Below are positions 35,092 through 43,797 of a DNA stretch of 64,000 nucleotides, piece by piece; the first letter of the stretch is position 1; every line of letters starts with the position of its first letter. The stretch comes from Chromatiaceae bacterium (GTDB lineage: Bacteria > Pseudomonadota > Gammaproteobacteria > Chromatiales > Chromatiaceae). The position numbers and the translations under genes are program-made. A model generated the notes under the pieces. The model saw only the letters and a program-made list of their open reading frames with translations. It searched no databases and had not been told where the DNA came from. The stretch spans positions 479,483 to 543,482 of the forward strand of contig JACKMP010000001.1 of assembly GCA_024235315.1 (NCBI GenBank), in the 5' to 3' direction.

Positions 35092-35430
35092 ATGAACGAG
35101 AGATTTTTGATTTCCACACTGTTTCTGGGCCTTGTGGCCCTCGCCGTACCCGCTGTCGCACAGGAAACCGTCGTGATCGCCGTCGAGAAATACGCGTTCT
35201 CACCCGCCGAGATCACGATCAGGCCGGGCACCCTGGTTCGCTGGGAAAACCGCGAGAAGCGTCAGTACCACAGCGTGTTTTTCGAGCAGCTCGGCGATAA
35301 GCCTGGGGACTACTTCTTCCCCGGCGAGAGTCGCGAGCGGGTGTTCAACGTGCCGGGCAGCTTTCCCTATATCTGTGAACCGCACTGGCAGAGCCATGGG
35401 ATGAAGGGCGTCGTGCATGTGAAGGAGTAG
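35092..35430 (+). CDS. Small periplasmic cupredoxin
   Basis: Protein of 112 residues with a signal peptide (LGLVALAVPAVAQ) and a type I copper site: His in RQYHSVFFEQL and Cys-His-Met in YICEPHWQSHGMKG. The Pro-G-Thr-Leu-V-R-W segment and Y-A-F-S-P-A-E-I-T-I are typical of plastocyanin/amicyanin-like proteins. It lies downstream of the nirS group and may be an electron donor to nitrite reductase, as small blue copper proteins are in other denitrifiers. Confidence 0.88.
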   Translation: MNERFLISTLFLGLVALAVPAVAQETVVIAVEKYAFSPAEITIRPGTLVRWENREKRQYHSVFFEQLGDKPGDYFFPGESRERVFNVPGSFPYICEPHWQSHGMKGVVHVKE

Positions 35431-35474
35431 GTGGAACGGCTCGATTACCACTTCGTCACCGACAGGAGAGTTTC

Positions 35475-36515
35475 ATGAATACGCTGAGAACATCACTCGG
35501 GATGTTTATCCCGGCATTGCTGTTGGTGTCGAGCCAGGTTATTGCCGCCGAGTTCACCTTGCGCATCCAACATTTTCTTGGAGACGACTCCCTGCCTCAC
35601 AAAGAGCTGATCGAGCCCTGGGCCCGCCGGGTCGAGGCTGAATCCGGCGGACGCATAGAAGTGGAGATCTATCCCAAAATGGCGCTGGGCGGGAAGACCG
35701 ACGAGTTGGTCGATCAGATGCTTGATGGAACAGTCGATATCGTCTGGACTGCGGCAGCCTATACGCCGAACCGGTTTCCCCATGCCGAGGTGTTCACCCT
35801 GCCTTTGGTGCATGAAGGAGACCCGGCAGCTACCAACCAGGCCATCATGTCTGTCATGGACGACCTGCTCTACGAGGACTTCAAAGGCATGAAACCACTA
35901 CTGGCGCATGTCCAGGTTGGCCATTCACTGCACCTCAGCCGGAGAACAGTCAACAGCCTGTCTGATCTTGACGGCCTGGCCATTCGTCCCGCCGGCCGCC
36001 GAGTGGGCCTGTGGGTCGTCGATGCGCTGGGCGCGCATCCGTCGACAAAACGCCATCCCAAGCTGTCCGAGGCACTGGCGGAGAACAAACTCGATGGTGC
36101 GTTGATGTCATTCCAACTGGCACAGTCGCTGGACGTCATCGAATCCGTGAAATCCCATACCCTACGGGCCGAGAACAAGTACTTCGGCACCAGCCTCTTC
36201 CTCTTTCTGATGAACCGGGCACGCTACGACGCTTTGCCGGCCGACCTGCGAGCCGTGATCGATCGCAACTCCGGCGTGGGACTGGCAAAACGGATCGGTC
36301 GGCTATGGCAGGATGCCGAACAGAATGCGCTGGCGGCAGCACGCGCACGCGGCAACATCATTACCGTACTGAACGACAGCGACCAACAGCTGGTTGAAAT
36401 CGCATTCAACAAAATTCTCGCTCGCTGGTCGGATACAGTACAGAAGTACGGAATCGATGGCCCTCAAATGATCGAAAAGGCCCGCCAGGCGATCCGCCAG
36501 TACCAGGTGCAGTAA
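35475..36515 (+). CDS. TRAP-transporter-type solute-binding protein (DctP family), no transporter nearby
   Basis: Periplasmic protein of 346 residues with a signal peptide and DctP-family segments: RIQHFLGDDSLPHKELIEPW, VEIYPKMALGGKTDELVDQM and the conserved arginine region LDGLAIRPAGRRVG. The two membrane components DctQ and DctM are not in this window, so the ligand or even a transport role cannot be set. It follows the cupredoxin by 44 bp. Confidence 0.88.
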   Translation: MNTLRTSLGMFIPALLLVSSQVIAAEFTLRIQHFLGDDSLPHKELIEPWARRVEAESGGRIEVEIYPKMALGGKTDELVDQMLDGTVDIVWTAAAYTPNRFPHAEVFTLPLVHEGDPAATNQAIMSVMDDLLYEDFKGMKPLLAHVQVGHSLHLSRRTVNSLSDLDGLAIRPAGRRVGLWVVDALGAHPSTKRHPKLSEALAENKLDGALMSFQLAQSLDVIESVKSHTLRAENKYFGTSLFLFLMNRARYDALPADLRAVIDRNSGVGLAKRIGRLWQDAEQNALAAARARGNIITVLNDSDQQLVEIAFNKILARWSDTVQKYGIDGPQMIEKARQAIRQYQVQ

Positions 36516-36681
36516 GGTCGCTTCTGCGGGCGACACACGTATGGACTGCGGCAATCGGTTTGACCGATCGCATTGACCACCTGGATATGAGTTGTGCAGG
36601 CTGTTCCAATTGCGTCGATTTGCGCGCGCTTAGTTGAACAGATCCTGGTCAATCAATGAAACGGGCCTCGGGGGTATTGCC

Positions 36682-37671
36682 ATGTCTCGCATCACGAAGG
36701 TTGCCATCACACTTTTCTGTGCTCTCCTCATTGCCGGGACCACATCGGCCGATCAGAGCGACCGCCTGATACGCAAGGCCTTGCGTTATTTCTCACCGCT
36801 GCCGGCTGCCATGCCGGGCGCCGAGAACGACACACCCGAGCGCATCGCACTGGGCCGGAAGCTGTACTTCGACAAGCGCCTGTCGAAAAATGATACGCAA
36901 TCGTGCGCCAGTTGCCATCGCCTCGAGGACGGCGCAGCAGGCGTGGACAACCTGCCGACCTCACCCGGTGCCGAAGGCCAGATCGGCACACGCAACTCAC
37001 CAACAGTGCTCAACGCCGGATGGCAGAAGTCACAGTTCTGGGACGGCCGTGCCACCGACCTGGCGGACCAGGCGGGGCAACCGATTCTCAATCCAATCGA
37101 GATGGGCATGCCGAGCGAACAGGCGGTCATCGACAAGCTGGCCACGCTGCCGGAGTATCCCGCGGCGTTCCGGACGGCGTTTCCCGGCGCAGAGCCGGCG
37201 CTCAGCTATGCCAATCTGCGCGAAGCGATCGCCGCGTTCGAGCGCACGCTGCGCACCGAGTCGCGCTTCGATGATTTCCTGCGCGGCGATGGCTCGGCAC
37301 TTTCTGAACAGGAACAACGCGGACTGAAGTCCTTCATGAGCGTCAACTGCGTACGCTGCCACGACGGCCCACTGGTCGGCGGCACTCTGCACGAAACGCT
37401 CGGCGTCGAGGCACCGTTCGACAACCAGAAGGATCAGGGGCGCTTCGAGGTGACCAAGGATGACAAGGACCGGATGGTGTTCAAGGTGGCACAGCTGCGA
37501 AATGTCGCACTGACCGGCCCCTGGTTTCACGACGGTTCGGGCAGCGATCTCGGCGACGTGGTCCGTACCATGGGCCGCATACAGTTGGCCACCGAACTGA
37601 AGAGCGAGGTGGTGGACGATATCGTCGCGTTCCTGCACACCCTCAACGGCAAGGGCCTCAAGACCCCCTGA
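36682..37671 (+). CDS. Diheme cytochrome c peroxidase family protein
   Basis: Periplasmic protein of 329 residues with a signal peptide and two heme motifs, SCASCHRLED near residue 75 and CVRCHDG near residue 225. The MauG/CCP segments RNSPTVLNAGWQKSQFWDGR and FKVAQLRNVALTGPWFHDG are present. It probably reduces hydrogen peroxide with electrons from small cytochromes or the nearby cupredoxin. I chose ATG 36682, with a GGGGG element before it. Confidence 0.9.
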   Translation: MSRITKVAITLFCALLIAGTTSADQSDRLIRKALRYFSPLPAAMPGAENDTPERIALGRKLYFDKRLSKNDTQSCASCHRLEDGAAGVDNLPTSPGAEGQIGTRNSPTVLNAGWQKSQFWDGRATDLADQAGQPILNPIEMGMPSEQAVIDKLATLPEYPAAFRTAFPGAEPALSYANLREAIAAFERTLRTESRFDDFLRGDGSALSEQEQRGLKSFMSVNCVRCHDGPLVGGTLHETLGVEAPFDNQKDQGRFEVTKDDKDRMVFKVAQLRNVALTGPWFHDGSGSDLGDVVRTMGRIQLATELKSEVVDDIVAFLHTLNGKGLKTP

Positions 37672-37700
37672 CCGCAGTGCCGCCGGCGGGCTGCAATACG

Positions 37701-38255
37701 CTACTTCGCCGTCGCCTCCGCGGGCTGCGCCCAGCGGGCAAAGTTGTCGGATTGCGTGCCCCACAGTCCGCGTCCTCCGGCACGCGCCGCGCTGGCGGCG
37801 GCATCGAGTGCCGCCTGGCGAAGCGGATCGGTATTGACCACGGGCACTGCATAGCCCTCTTCGACCAGGCGGAGACTGAGTTGTTGGCCCGCGGCATTTA
37901 CCAGCTCACCCGGTACACGGCCGTACCTGTCACGGTTGTCGGGATCGAAGTGCAACTGGTAAGGCGCAAAGTCTCTCAGCAGATCGCGCAACCCCTCGTC
38001 TGCCCGGCGGCCCAACGCCAGCAGGGCCTCGGCGTCGAGACCGGTGCGCTCAATATCGCGCTGCAGTTTGGGGTTCGCGGTGTTCTCCGGTGCGTCGATG
38101 TCCGGCAGTTGGACACGGTAGCTGACACCGGCCACCTCGACCAGCAGGGTGTCGGCATCCTCGATCTGCACGCCCCCCGGCACCACCTCTTGCGGCGCCG
38201 CGGTCAGCGTGCAGGAACAGATGAGCAGGAGCACGCCCGTCACGGATTTGTTCAT
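37701..38255 (-). CDS. Secreted thermonuclease-family (SNase) protein
   Basis: Protein of 184 residues with a signal peptide (SVTGVLLLICSCTLTAA) and an SNase-type OB fold: YRVQLPDIDAPENTAN, DRYGRVPGELVNAAG and L-V-E-E-G-Y-A-V. The Asp/Arg/Glu catalytic pattern of staphylococcal nuclease is only partly kept, so activity is uncertain. It is convergent with the peroxidase and divergent from the radical SAM gene at 38379. Confidence 0.75.
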   Translation of the reverse strand: MNKSVTGVLLLICSCTLTAAPQEVVPGGVQIEDADTLLVEVAGVSYRVQLPDIDAPENTANPKLQRDIERTGLDAEALLALGRRADEGLRDLLRDFAPYQLHFDPDNRDRYGRVPGELVNAAGQQLSLRLVEEGYAVPVVNTDPLRQAALDAAASAARAGGRGLWGTQSDNFARWAQPAEATAK

Positions 38256-38330
38256 CTTATGTACCTCTGAAGGGTCAGGCATTTGCCGGACCCGTCGATT
38301 GATTCTGGTAGGCTACGGCAACACACGACC

Positions 38331-38344
38331 TTGACTGCAATCAA
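38331..38344. promoter_or_regulatory. FNR/DNR-like box
   Basis: TTGACTGCAATCAA matches nine of ten positions. It is centred about 41 bp before the GTG start of the radical SAM gene and could also face the nuclease gene on the other strand. Confidence 0.6.
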
Positions 38345-38378
38345 GCCGGAATCCCGTCCGGCAGGTTAACTTGCCCGC

Positions 38379-38999
38379 GTGACCGCCACCAGCCCAATCC
38401 GTTCCCCAACAATCAGTTACACGATCGGTGATCGTCTTTACCTGAACATCACTGATCGTTGCACCCTCGCCTGCCGATTCTGTCCAAAGCACAACGGCTC
38501 ACACCAGGTTCACGAATTCGACCTCACCCTGGACCATCGTCCCAGTGAAGCGGAGATCATCGCCGCAATCGACGAACCGGCACGCTACAGCGAAGTGGTT
38601 TTCTGCGGCTTCGGCGAGCCGACACTGCGGCTCAAGGTGCTGCTTGCGGTGGCCCGCCATATCAAGGCGCATGGTGGCCGCGTGCGAATCAACACCGATG
38701 GCCTGGCCAACCTGGTGAACAAGCGCAATGTACTGCCCGAGCTGGCAGACTGCGTGGACGCACTGTCAGTGTCGCTGAACGCACAGAACGAAGCGGTCTA
38801 CGATCGTCACTGCGATCCGGCACTGCGCGGCTCATTCGATGCGATGCTGGACTTCCTCAGGCAGGCACCGCACTTCATCGCTGACGTTACCGCCACTGCG
38901 ATCGACGGCCTGGACGGCGTGGACATAGAGGCATGTCGTTTACTTGCCGAGCGACATGGCGTGAAGTTCCGCCGCCGTACGCTAGACGTGGTTGGCTGA
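38379..38999 (+). CDS. Short radical SAM protein of the TatD-linked type
   Basis: Protein of 206 residues with the cluster motif CTLACRFC, preceded by LYLNITDR, and the GEP-type motif FCGFGEPTLR. It resembles the TatD-associated radical SAM family. Its reaction is unknown, and no tatD is present here. The GTG at 38379 is the start I prefer. An FNR-like box upstream suggests anaerobic expression, reasonable for an oxygen-sensitive enzyme. Confidence 0.8.
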   Translation: MTATSPIRSPTISYTIGDRLYLNITDRCTLACRFCPKHNGSHQVHEFDLTLDHRPSEAEIIAAIDEPARYSEVVFCGFGEPTLRLKVLLAVARHIKAHGGRVRINTDGLANLVNKRNVLPELADCVDALSVSLNAQNEAVYDRHCDPALRGSFDAMLDFLRQAPHFIADVTATAIDGLDGVDIEACRLLAERHGVKFRRRTLDVVG

Positions 39000-39123
39000 G
39001 CGGTTGATGTGTGGCTTGCGGAGCTGAAGCAGCCGACACCTGGGCGGGTCTATGGGACACCTGCCGCCGCATATCGATATACCGGTCTCGGTTTCTTGAC
39101 CAAGACGCCTGGCTCATGAGTAA

Positions 39124-39440
39124 TCAGCGCGGCACGCAGTAGAGCACCGTGCTCAACCCCATATGCGAATGGACCCGCAGGTGCATATCGTAATTTGGAT
39201 TGATTTCGGAGATCAGCAACGGCAATTCCCAGAGGTCTTCCGGCTTATGATAAACGCAGATTGCCAGCAAGGGCTGTGCATCTGCCGCGGCCAGTGCTAT
39301 CGCCACTCCCGCAGTCTTCTTAGCGAGAATCATCGCATTACCCCTCCGTTCGATAGCAGCCAGGTACTACTGGCCCGGACGAGACCAGACCGCGCGGCGA
39401 AGTATTTCAACGCCTCCAAACGAAGTCCCCGCAATGACAG
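39124..39440 (-). pseudogene. Remnant of an FkbM-family methyltransferase
   Basis: The last ~45 codons (39124-39290) encode LAICVYHKPEDLWELPLLIS and a VLYCVPR end, the typical FkbM C-terminus. Just upstream in another frame (about 39449-39396) a LKLSLRGLRLEALKYF stretch resembles the family's I-K-x-D-x-E-G-x-E-x-E-A-L-K motif with key acidic residues lost. No intact SAM-binding part is present. I read this as a truncated, frameshifted gene. Confidence 0.65.
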
Positions 39441-39442
39441 CT

Positions 39443-40579
39443 TCAACCATTCAGGTCGATGATGTGTGCATACCTGTCCGGGGTATTGAAGAGTCGGTTG
39501 ATCACAAACGCGAAGCCGCCGCTGTTCTTTACGATGATGTCTGCACTCACGACGGCATGTATGGATCGGTACAGATTCTCGTCTGCCTCTCCGACGATCA
39601 GGTGGGCACCCAAGGTCTCCTTGAATACGCTGAACTCGCTGTTCAACGTACCTCGATCGCGCAGCAACTGTTTTAGATCCCACAGATGAAAAGGTATCCC
39701 GCCCCGAAGCATTGCGCGCAAGGTATTGCGGCGGGCCCTGGCATACCCGTCGGAGATCACCACCACCGAGAGGTTCTCCCGGCCCCACTCTTCATACAGC
39801 CGCTCGATCAGCTTCACCGCCCGTTGGGTATCGTGTGGAAGGCTGGTGTCATGCCCGGCCCCGGTCTCCAGCTGCATCTGCTCGATGGTGTCGAACACCC
39901 TGACCTGCATCCCGTAGACGCGCACGACCTTTCCACCCAATCCGAAGGAGACCCGGTCACCTTTTCTCAGGTGCACCAGCACCTTGGTCCTGGTGTCGGC
40001 GAAGGGGGAGCTCATGGGCCACCGCTCGCGTGCTGCGCGGTAGTTTTCCGGCAGGTGAAGCGAACGAAGGTTGCCGCGCTCGCCGTCCAGGCGATTGAGC
40101 AGGGCCGTCAGATGTCGGCCGTATCCATACAGACCCCGGCTCCAGCGGAACACATAGATGGTGTCCGCCGTCGGCGGTGAGGCCTGTTCGATCCCGGCCC
40201 TGATCTGCTCAAAACTCTCCATTGGACCCTGCTCGAACAGCGCGGCGAGATCGACATCGACACGTGGGTGCCTGGCGAATCCGCTGTCGAAAATCTGCGG
40301 TGATAACCGGTCGAAACCAAGGAAGCTGTAGATCTGGCTCTGTTTGGGTACCCGCGGAGGTTTGCCGATGAGAAAACGGATAACACGTCCGAGAAACGCC
40401 TGGAGCGTCCTGGCCCAACTCCGCTCAGCACTGCGATGACAATCGAGTGGTGTATGGATGTAGGAATATGACAGGCCGATACCCAGGCGATAGAGCCGCG
40501 AGAGCTGTGACAACTGGTCAGCGAGACCTGCACGCGATACCTCGACAGTGAAGGAGATGTTTCGGTCTCGCGATTCCAA
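39443..40579 (-). CDS. Probable glycosyltransferase, fucosyltransferase-like
   Basis: Soluble protein of 378 residues. The VLVHLRKGDRVSF segment contains the H-x-R-x-x-D-type motif found in alpha-1,2/1,6-fucosyltransferases and related GT-B enzymes, and the C-terminal I-V-K-N-S-G-G-F-A-F-V-I-N segment is consistent with a nucleotide-sugar domain. It ends three bases from a broken FkbM gene, suggesting a remnant of a polysaccharide cluster. Donor and acceptor are not predictable. Confidence 0.5.
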   Translation of the reverse strand: MESRDRNISFTVEVSRAGLADQLSQLSRLYRLGIGLSYSYIHTPLDCHRSAERSWARTLQAFLGRVIRFLIGKPPRVPKQSQIYSFLGFDRLSPQIFDSGFARHPRVDVDLAALFEQGPMESFEQIRAGIEQASPPTADTIYVFRWSRGLYGYGRHLTALLNRLDGERGNLRSLHLPENYRAARERWPMSSPFADTRTKVLVHLRKGDRVSFGLGGKVVRVYGMQVRVFDTIEQMQLETGAGHDTSLPHDTQRAVKLIERLYEEWGRENLSVVVISDGYARARRNTLRAMLRGGIPFHLWDLKQLLRDRGTLNSEFSVFKETLGAHLIVGEADENLYRSIHAVVSADIIVKNSGGFAFVINRLFNTPDRYAHIIDLNG

Positions 40580-40654
40580 CTGTCGCCACTTCGATCGCTC
40601 AGGAGAAATCGATTGTACACAGATCCGGCATGACTCCGCCGCGAGGGCGCGACG

Positions 40655-41650
40655 CTAGGGGTGACGAAGCAGACAGCTGCGGACCTGTGCGTCCGGCACG
40701 TCGGCGCCGCGCAGCAGGTCCTGTGCACGCTGCATCGCGGGATCGGGAAGCGCCAGGTAATAGTCGTGATCCGCCAGCAGCGAGTGCACACGGATCACCC
40801 GCTCGATCACGTCTTCGATGCGCTCGTCGCCAGTCGGCTCGAGATCGATCGAGTGATAGCGGAAATCGTCTAGTACGTCGCGCCAGGCGCGGCAGTAGTT
40901 CGAAAGGTAGTGGCCACGCGGGACCTCGGACAGCCAGTACAGATCGATCGAGCGGTTTTCGTCCTTCTGGATCGCATGATCGATCAGGCTGCTGACCGCG
41001 GCGAATCCCGACTCCCAGGCGATGAAGACCAACGGTCGTAGCGAGTCCTCGTCCAGCGTGAAATCGCCCAGCGGACCCCGCAGTTCCACCTCGTCGCCCT
41101 TGCGCAGGCTGTCGAACACCAAGGCGCTGAACGGATCGTTTTCACGCCGGCGCAGGTGAAATCGCAGCTGAATGCTGTCGCAGGGGCAGCTGGCGATCGA
41201 GAGCATCTTTGGCCGCAGGCCAGGGAACGTCAGCACGACACTCTGTCCAGCGAGGAAATGCAGACCACCGGTACGTGGCGCCCGCAGCGTGAGCTGGACC
41301 ACGTCATCCTGCAATCTTTCGACCCTGCTGACCTTTGCGCGCAGCCGTTGTTCCGCGATCTCCGCCGCACTGCCCGCCTCGTGTGCCTCGACATCGAGAT
41401 CACTGACTGCATGACAGCTGCACATCAGGAACCAGCCCTGCTGTTTCTCGCGCTCGCTGAAACGGAAATCGACGTGCTGTACTGGTGCGATATCACCGGA
41501 AACGAGGCGCGCCCGGCATTCCCCGCAGCTGCCGTTGGCGCAACTGTGCGCCAGGTTCAGGCCGGTTCGAAGGCCAGCCTGCAGCAAGGTCTCACTGGGC
41601 TCTGCGTCGAAGGTGTGACCGGAAGGTCTGACGGTGATTCGGTACGACAT
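40655..41650 (-). CDS. [2Fe-2S] ferredoxin-NAD(P)H reductase fusion
   Basis: Protein of 331 residues. An N-terminal plant-type ferredoxin domain has SCANGSCGECRARL plus a fourth cysteine in FLMCSCH, followed by a ferredoxin-reductase FAD domain (FLAGQSVVLTF, P-K-M-L-S-I-A-S) and an NAD-binding domain. The arrangement is that of oxygenase reductases and CDP-6-deoxyglucoseen reductase-like proteins. The R-x-Y-S FAD motif is altered to K-M-L-S-I. It follows the HTH gene after a hairpin. Its partner is unknown. Confidence 0.8.
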   Translation of the reverse strand: MSYRITVRPSGHTFDAEPSETLLQAGLRTGLNLAHSCANGSCGECRARLVSGDIAPVQHVDFRFSEREKQQGWFLMCSCHAVSDLDVEAHEAGSAAEIAEQRLRAKVSRVERLQDDVVQLTLRAPRTGGLHFLAGQSVVLTFPGLRPKMLSIASCPCDSIQLRFHLRRRENDPFSALVFDSLRKGDEVELRGPLGDFTLDEDSLRPLVFIAWESGFAAVSSLIDHAIQKDENRSIDLYWLSEVPRGHYLSNYCRAWRDVLDDFRYHSIDLEPTGDERIEDVIERVIRVHSLLADHDYYLALPDPAMQRAQDLLRGADVPDAQVRSCLLRHP

Positions 41651-41692
41651 GGACCGCTGACTCTAACGCCGGCCGAAGCCGCCGCCAAGTAG

Positions 41693-41727
41693 CGTCCGTC
41701 ACACCATACAGGTACAGGTGACGGACG
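41693..41727. terminator. Hairpin between the HTH gene and the ferredoxin reductase
   Basis: CGTCCGTCAC and GTGACGGACG pair perfectly over 10 bp with a 15-base loop, just after the HTH gene stop. No T-run follows, so it may be an attenuator or RNA-stability element. Confidence 0.5.
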
Positions 41728-41733
41728 GGCCGC

Positions 41734-42174
41734 TCAGCTTGGTTCGCGCAGCTTGAGCTGGTTCATGAACCAACCGACCAGGGTGCCAAGCATCATCGCC
41801 TGACGAGCGTCGCAATTTTCCTCCAGGGTCAACAGACGCTCTTCGGTCTCTGCCGCCAGCACTCGGAAGCTCTGCAGTTCATCCTGCAGGCGCGCCACTT
41901 CGACGCGGGCGCGTTGCAATTCGGTCGCCAAATGATCCACGTTGGGTCGGGAATCGTGGGGTGTCTTGAACACTGCCGCCTCGCGGATGCGGCTGACCTT
42001 TTCGATCATGCCGGAGCGCTCGGAATCGGCCTCCGGATACGCCTTGCGCAGCTCGGACACGCGAACATGGCCCTCGAAAGCATCAATGCGTCCCTCCTGG
42101 ATATGCTGCTGCAGCAGGCGGCGGGGTACCCCCACCATGCGGGCGGCCTGGGAAACACTCAACAGACGGTCCAT
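41734..42174 (-). CDS. Helix-turn-helix protein with coiled coil
   Basis: Protein of 146 residues from ATG 42174, chosen because an AAGGAGG ribosome site sits directly before it. An excisionase/MerR-like N-terminal HTH (LLSVSQAARMVGVPRRLLQQ) is followed by a long heptad-patterned coiled coil (LATELQRARVEVARLQDELQ) and a short hydrophobic tail. It lies between dsrS and the ferredoxin reductase on the same strand. Target unknown. Confidence 0.7.
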   Translation of the reverse strand: MDRLLSVSQAARMVGVPRRLLQQHIQEGRIDAFEGHVRVSELRKAYPEADSERSGMIEKVSRIREAAVFKTPHDSRPNVDHLATELQRARVEVARLQDELQSFRVLAAETEERLLTLEENCDARQAMMLGTLVGWFMNQLKLREPS

Positions 42175-42281
42175 GGGATCCTCCTTCGCGGGCACATCCC
42201 AAATGGGATATCTCCAAGGAAGTATAGCCGCCGAATACCAGAGTGAAACGCTGCGTTACTGGCTGCTCATTATTGAGGATT

Positions 42282-43403
42282 TCATCGACTGTGCTTCGCA
42301 CGCAGCCGCGACAGGTCCGCGAGCAGCGGTTCCAGCACCGGTTGCAGTTTGCGCCGCATCAGGCTGCCGATCGCGGTGCTGTCACCGAACACGGGACGTA
42401 CAACGCCATAACTCAAGCCGGACAATATCCGTAGCACCTTGATCTGGTTGATATCGATATCCGGCAAAAGCGACAATTTTATTGCGTCATCGGAATGCGT
42501 CATCCAATCGTCTGCCTCGTTGCGGAGCTCGTCGAGCGTCGCATCGACCGGTCCTTGCGGACGCACGGCGGCAAAGTAGGTGGCAATCGCGTCGAGTGCC
42601 AGATTGACCACATCCTGATTGGAAGGTTTGTCGAATACCCTGAACACCGTCTCGACAAATGCCTGTCCACCGGGCGACAGCACGCGCTCGAGCCGGCCCG
42701 CCACCGCATTGCCGGCGGCTGCCAGGGCAACCAGCTGCGCCGACAACCCGGCGTGGGCCGGATGTGCCGCGGCCGCTTCAGGCAGATCATCCGCCCGGGC
42801 GGCAAGGAATCCGACGTAATACGCCGGCTTGCGCTGCGCCTTGCGCCACAGGGCGTCGATCTGTTCTGCCGTCAGCAGCCCCTGCTGCAGCACCAGTCGC
42901 ACGGTCTCGATCTGCTGCTCCGGCTCGCTCTCGAACGGCAGGTGCTCGACCAGGTAGGCCGCCAGCAACGGTCCCATGCGCCCGTTCACCACCGCCCGCT
43001 TGCACAGCATGTGACGCGCGTTCCCGGCATCCTCCATCGCCCACCAGGCCCGGCGCGCCAGCTCGTCGGTAAGGCCCTGTGCACACACCGTGGCCACTAC
43101 GGCCTCGGGCTCGCCCAGCAGCAACAGCTGCTCGAGGCTGTCGTCACGCATCTGGCCCATGCGTGTCCAGCGCTGCAGGTACACCGGGTAACCGCCCGGC
43201 GACCCGAGTACGTGTCCGGACAGCATTTCCTTCACGCGCTTCAGGTAGGTCTCTTCGCGCCCGGTGGGATTGAGCTGGATCTGCGCCTCGCCTTTGTCCG
43301 AGAGGCCGAATACGGTCATGGTCGATGCATTGATCCGGATCGCCTGCGGCTGGTTGGCCAGCAGCACGTTGAGACGCAAGACGTCCTGGGGAGAGAGGTC
43401 CAT
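42282..43403 (-). CDS. dsrS: Sulfur oxidation protein DsrS
   Basis: Cytoplasmic protein of 373 residues, rich in helices, without a known catalytic motif. Length and position immediately after dsrR match DsrS of Allochromatium, whose function is not established. The protein contains only two cysteines (VCAQGL and MLCKRA), so a thiol role is not evident. The spacing to dsrR is 35 bp, consistent with the end of the dsr operon. Confidence 0.75.
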   Translation of the reverse strand: MDLSPQDVLRLNVLLANQPQAIRINASTMTVFGLSDKGEAQIQLNPTGREETYLKRVKEMLSGHVLGSPGGYPVYLQRWTRMGQMRDDSLEQLLLLGEPEAVVATVCAQGLTDELARRAWWAMEDAGNARHMLCKRAVVNGRMGPLLAAYLVEHLPFESEPEQQIETVRLVLQQGLLTAEQIDALWRKAQRKPAYYVGFLAARADDLPEAAAAHPAHAGLSAQLVALAAAGNAVAGRLERVLSPGGQAFVETVFRVFDKPSNQDVVNLALDAIATYFAAVRPQGPVDATLDELRNEADDWMTHSDDAIKLSLLPDIDINQIKVLRILSGLSYGVVRPVFGDSTAIGSLMRRKLQPVLEPLLADLSRLRAKHSR

Positions 43404-43438
43404 AGGATCAGGGCACCCGCGGGCGCAGATGCCGGGGC

Positions 43439-43753
43439 TCAGTTGCCGGAAGGCGGTACGTAGGTCGTGTCTTTGGGATTCATGAAGATGAACTGTGACT
43501 CGCCGGCCTCCAGTTCCACGAAATCCAGTGTCGCAGCATCCAGCAGGGGCACGTATTCGGGCGCAATCACGATCTGCACCCCTTCGGAATTAAAGCGGAT
43601 ATCATCCTCGGTGCCCTCGTCGAATCCCATCCGGTAATCGATGCTACCGTCCGGCCGCTGTTGGGCTGCCAGGCGCAGTGCCATGCCGGCGGTACCACCC
43701 TGCTCTGCCGCGGCTTTGACCTGTTGAGCCGCCTGCGGGGTTACCTTGAACAT
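43439..43753 (-). CDS. dsrR: IscA-like sulfur oxidation protein DsrR
   Basis: Protein of 104 residues with the A-type scaffold fold (MFKVTPQAAQQVKAAAEQGG, V-Q-I-V-I-A-P-E). The three cysteines that bind iron in IscA/ErpA are absent, as is known for DsrR, which affects dsr expression after transcription. I chose ATG 43753 with a GAGAGGA site. The longer frame start is inside dsrN. Confidence 0.88.
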   Translation of the reverse strand: MFKVTPQAAQQVKAAAEQGGTAGMALRLAAQQRPDGSIDYRMGFDEGTEDDIRFNSEGVQIVIAPEYVPLLDAATLDFVELEAGESQFIFMNPKDTTYVPPSGN

Positions 43754-43797
43754 ATCCCAGTCCTCTCCTAAACGCTGACCGCGATGGCCCGCGATGA

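Noticed and set aside
35475..36515. A complete TRAP transporter
   Set aside because: Only the DctP-like binding protein is present; no DctQ or DctM membrane genes are found on either side.
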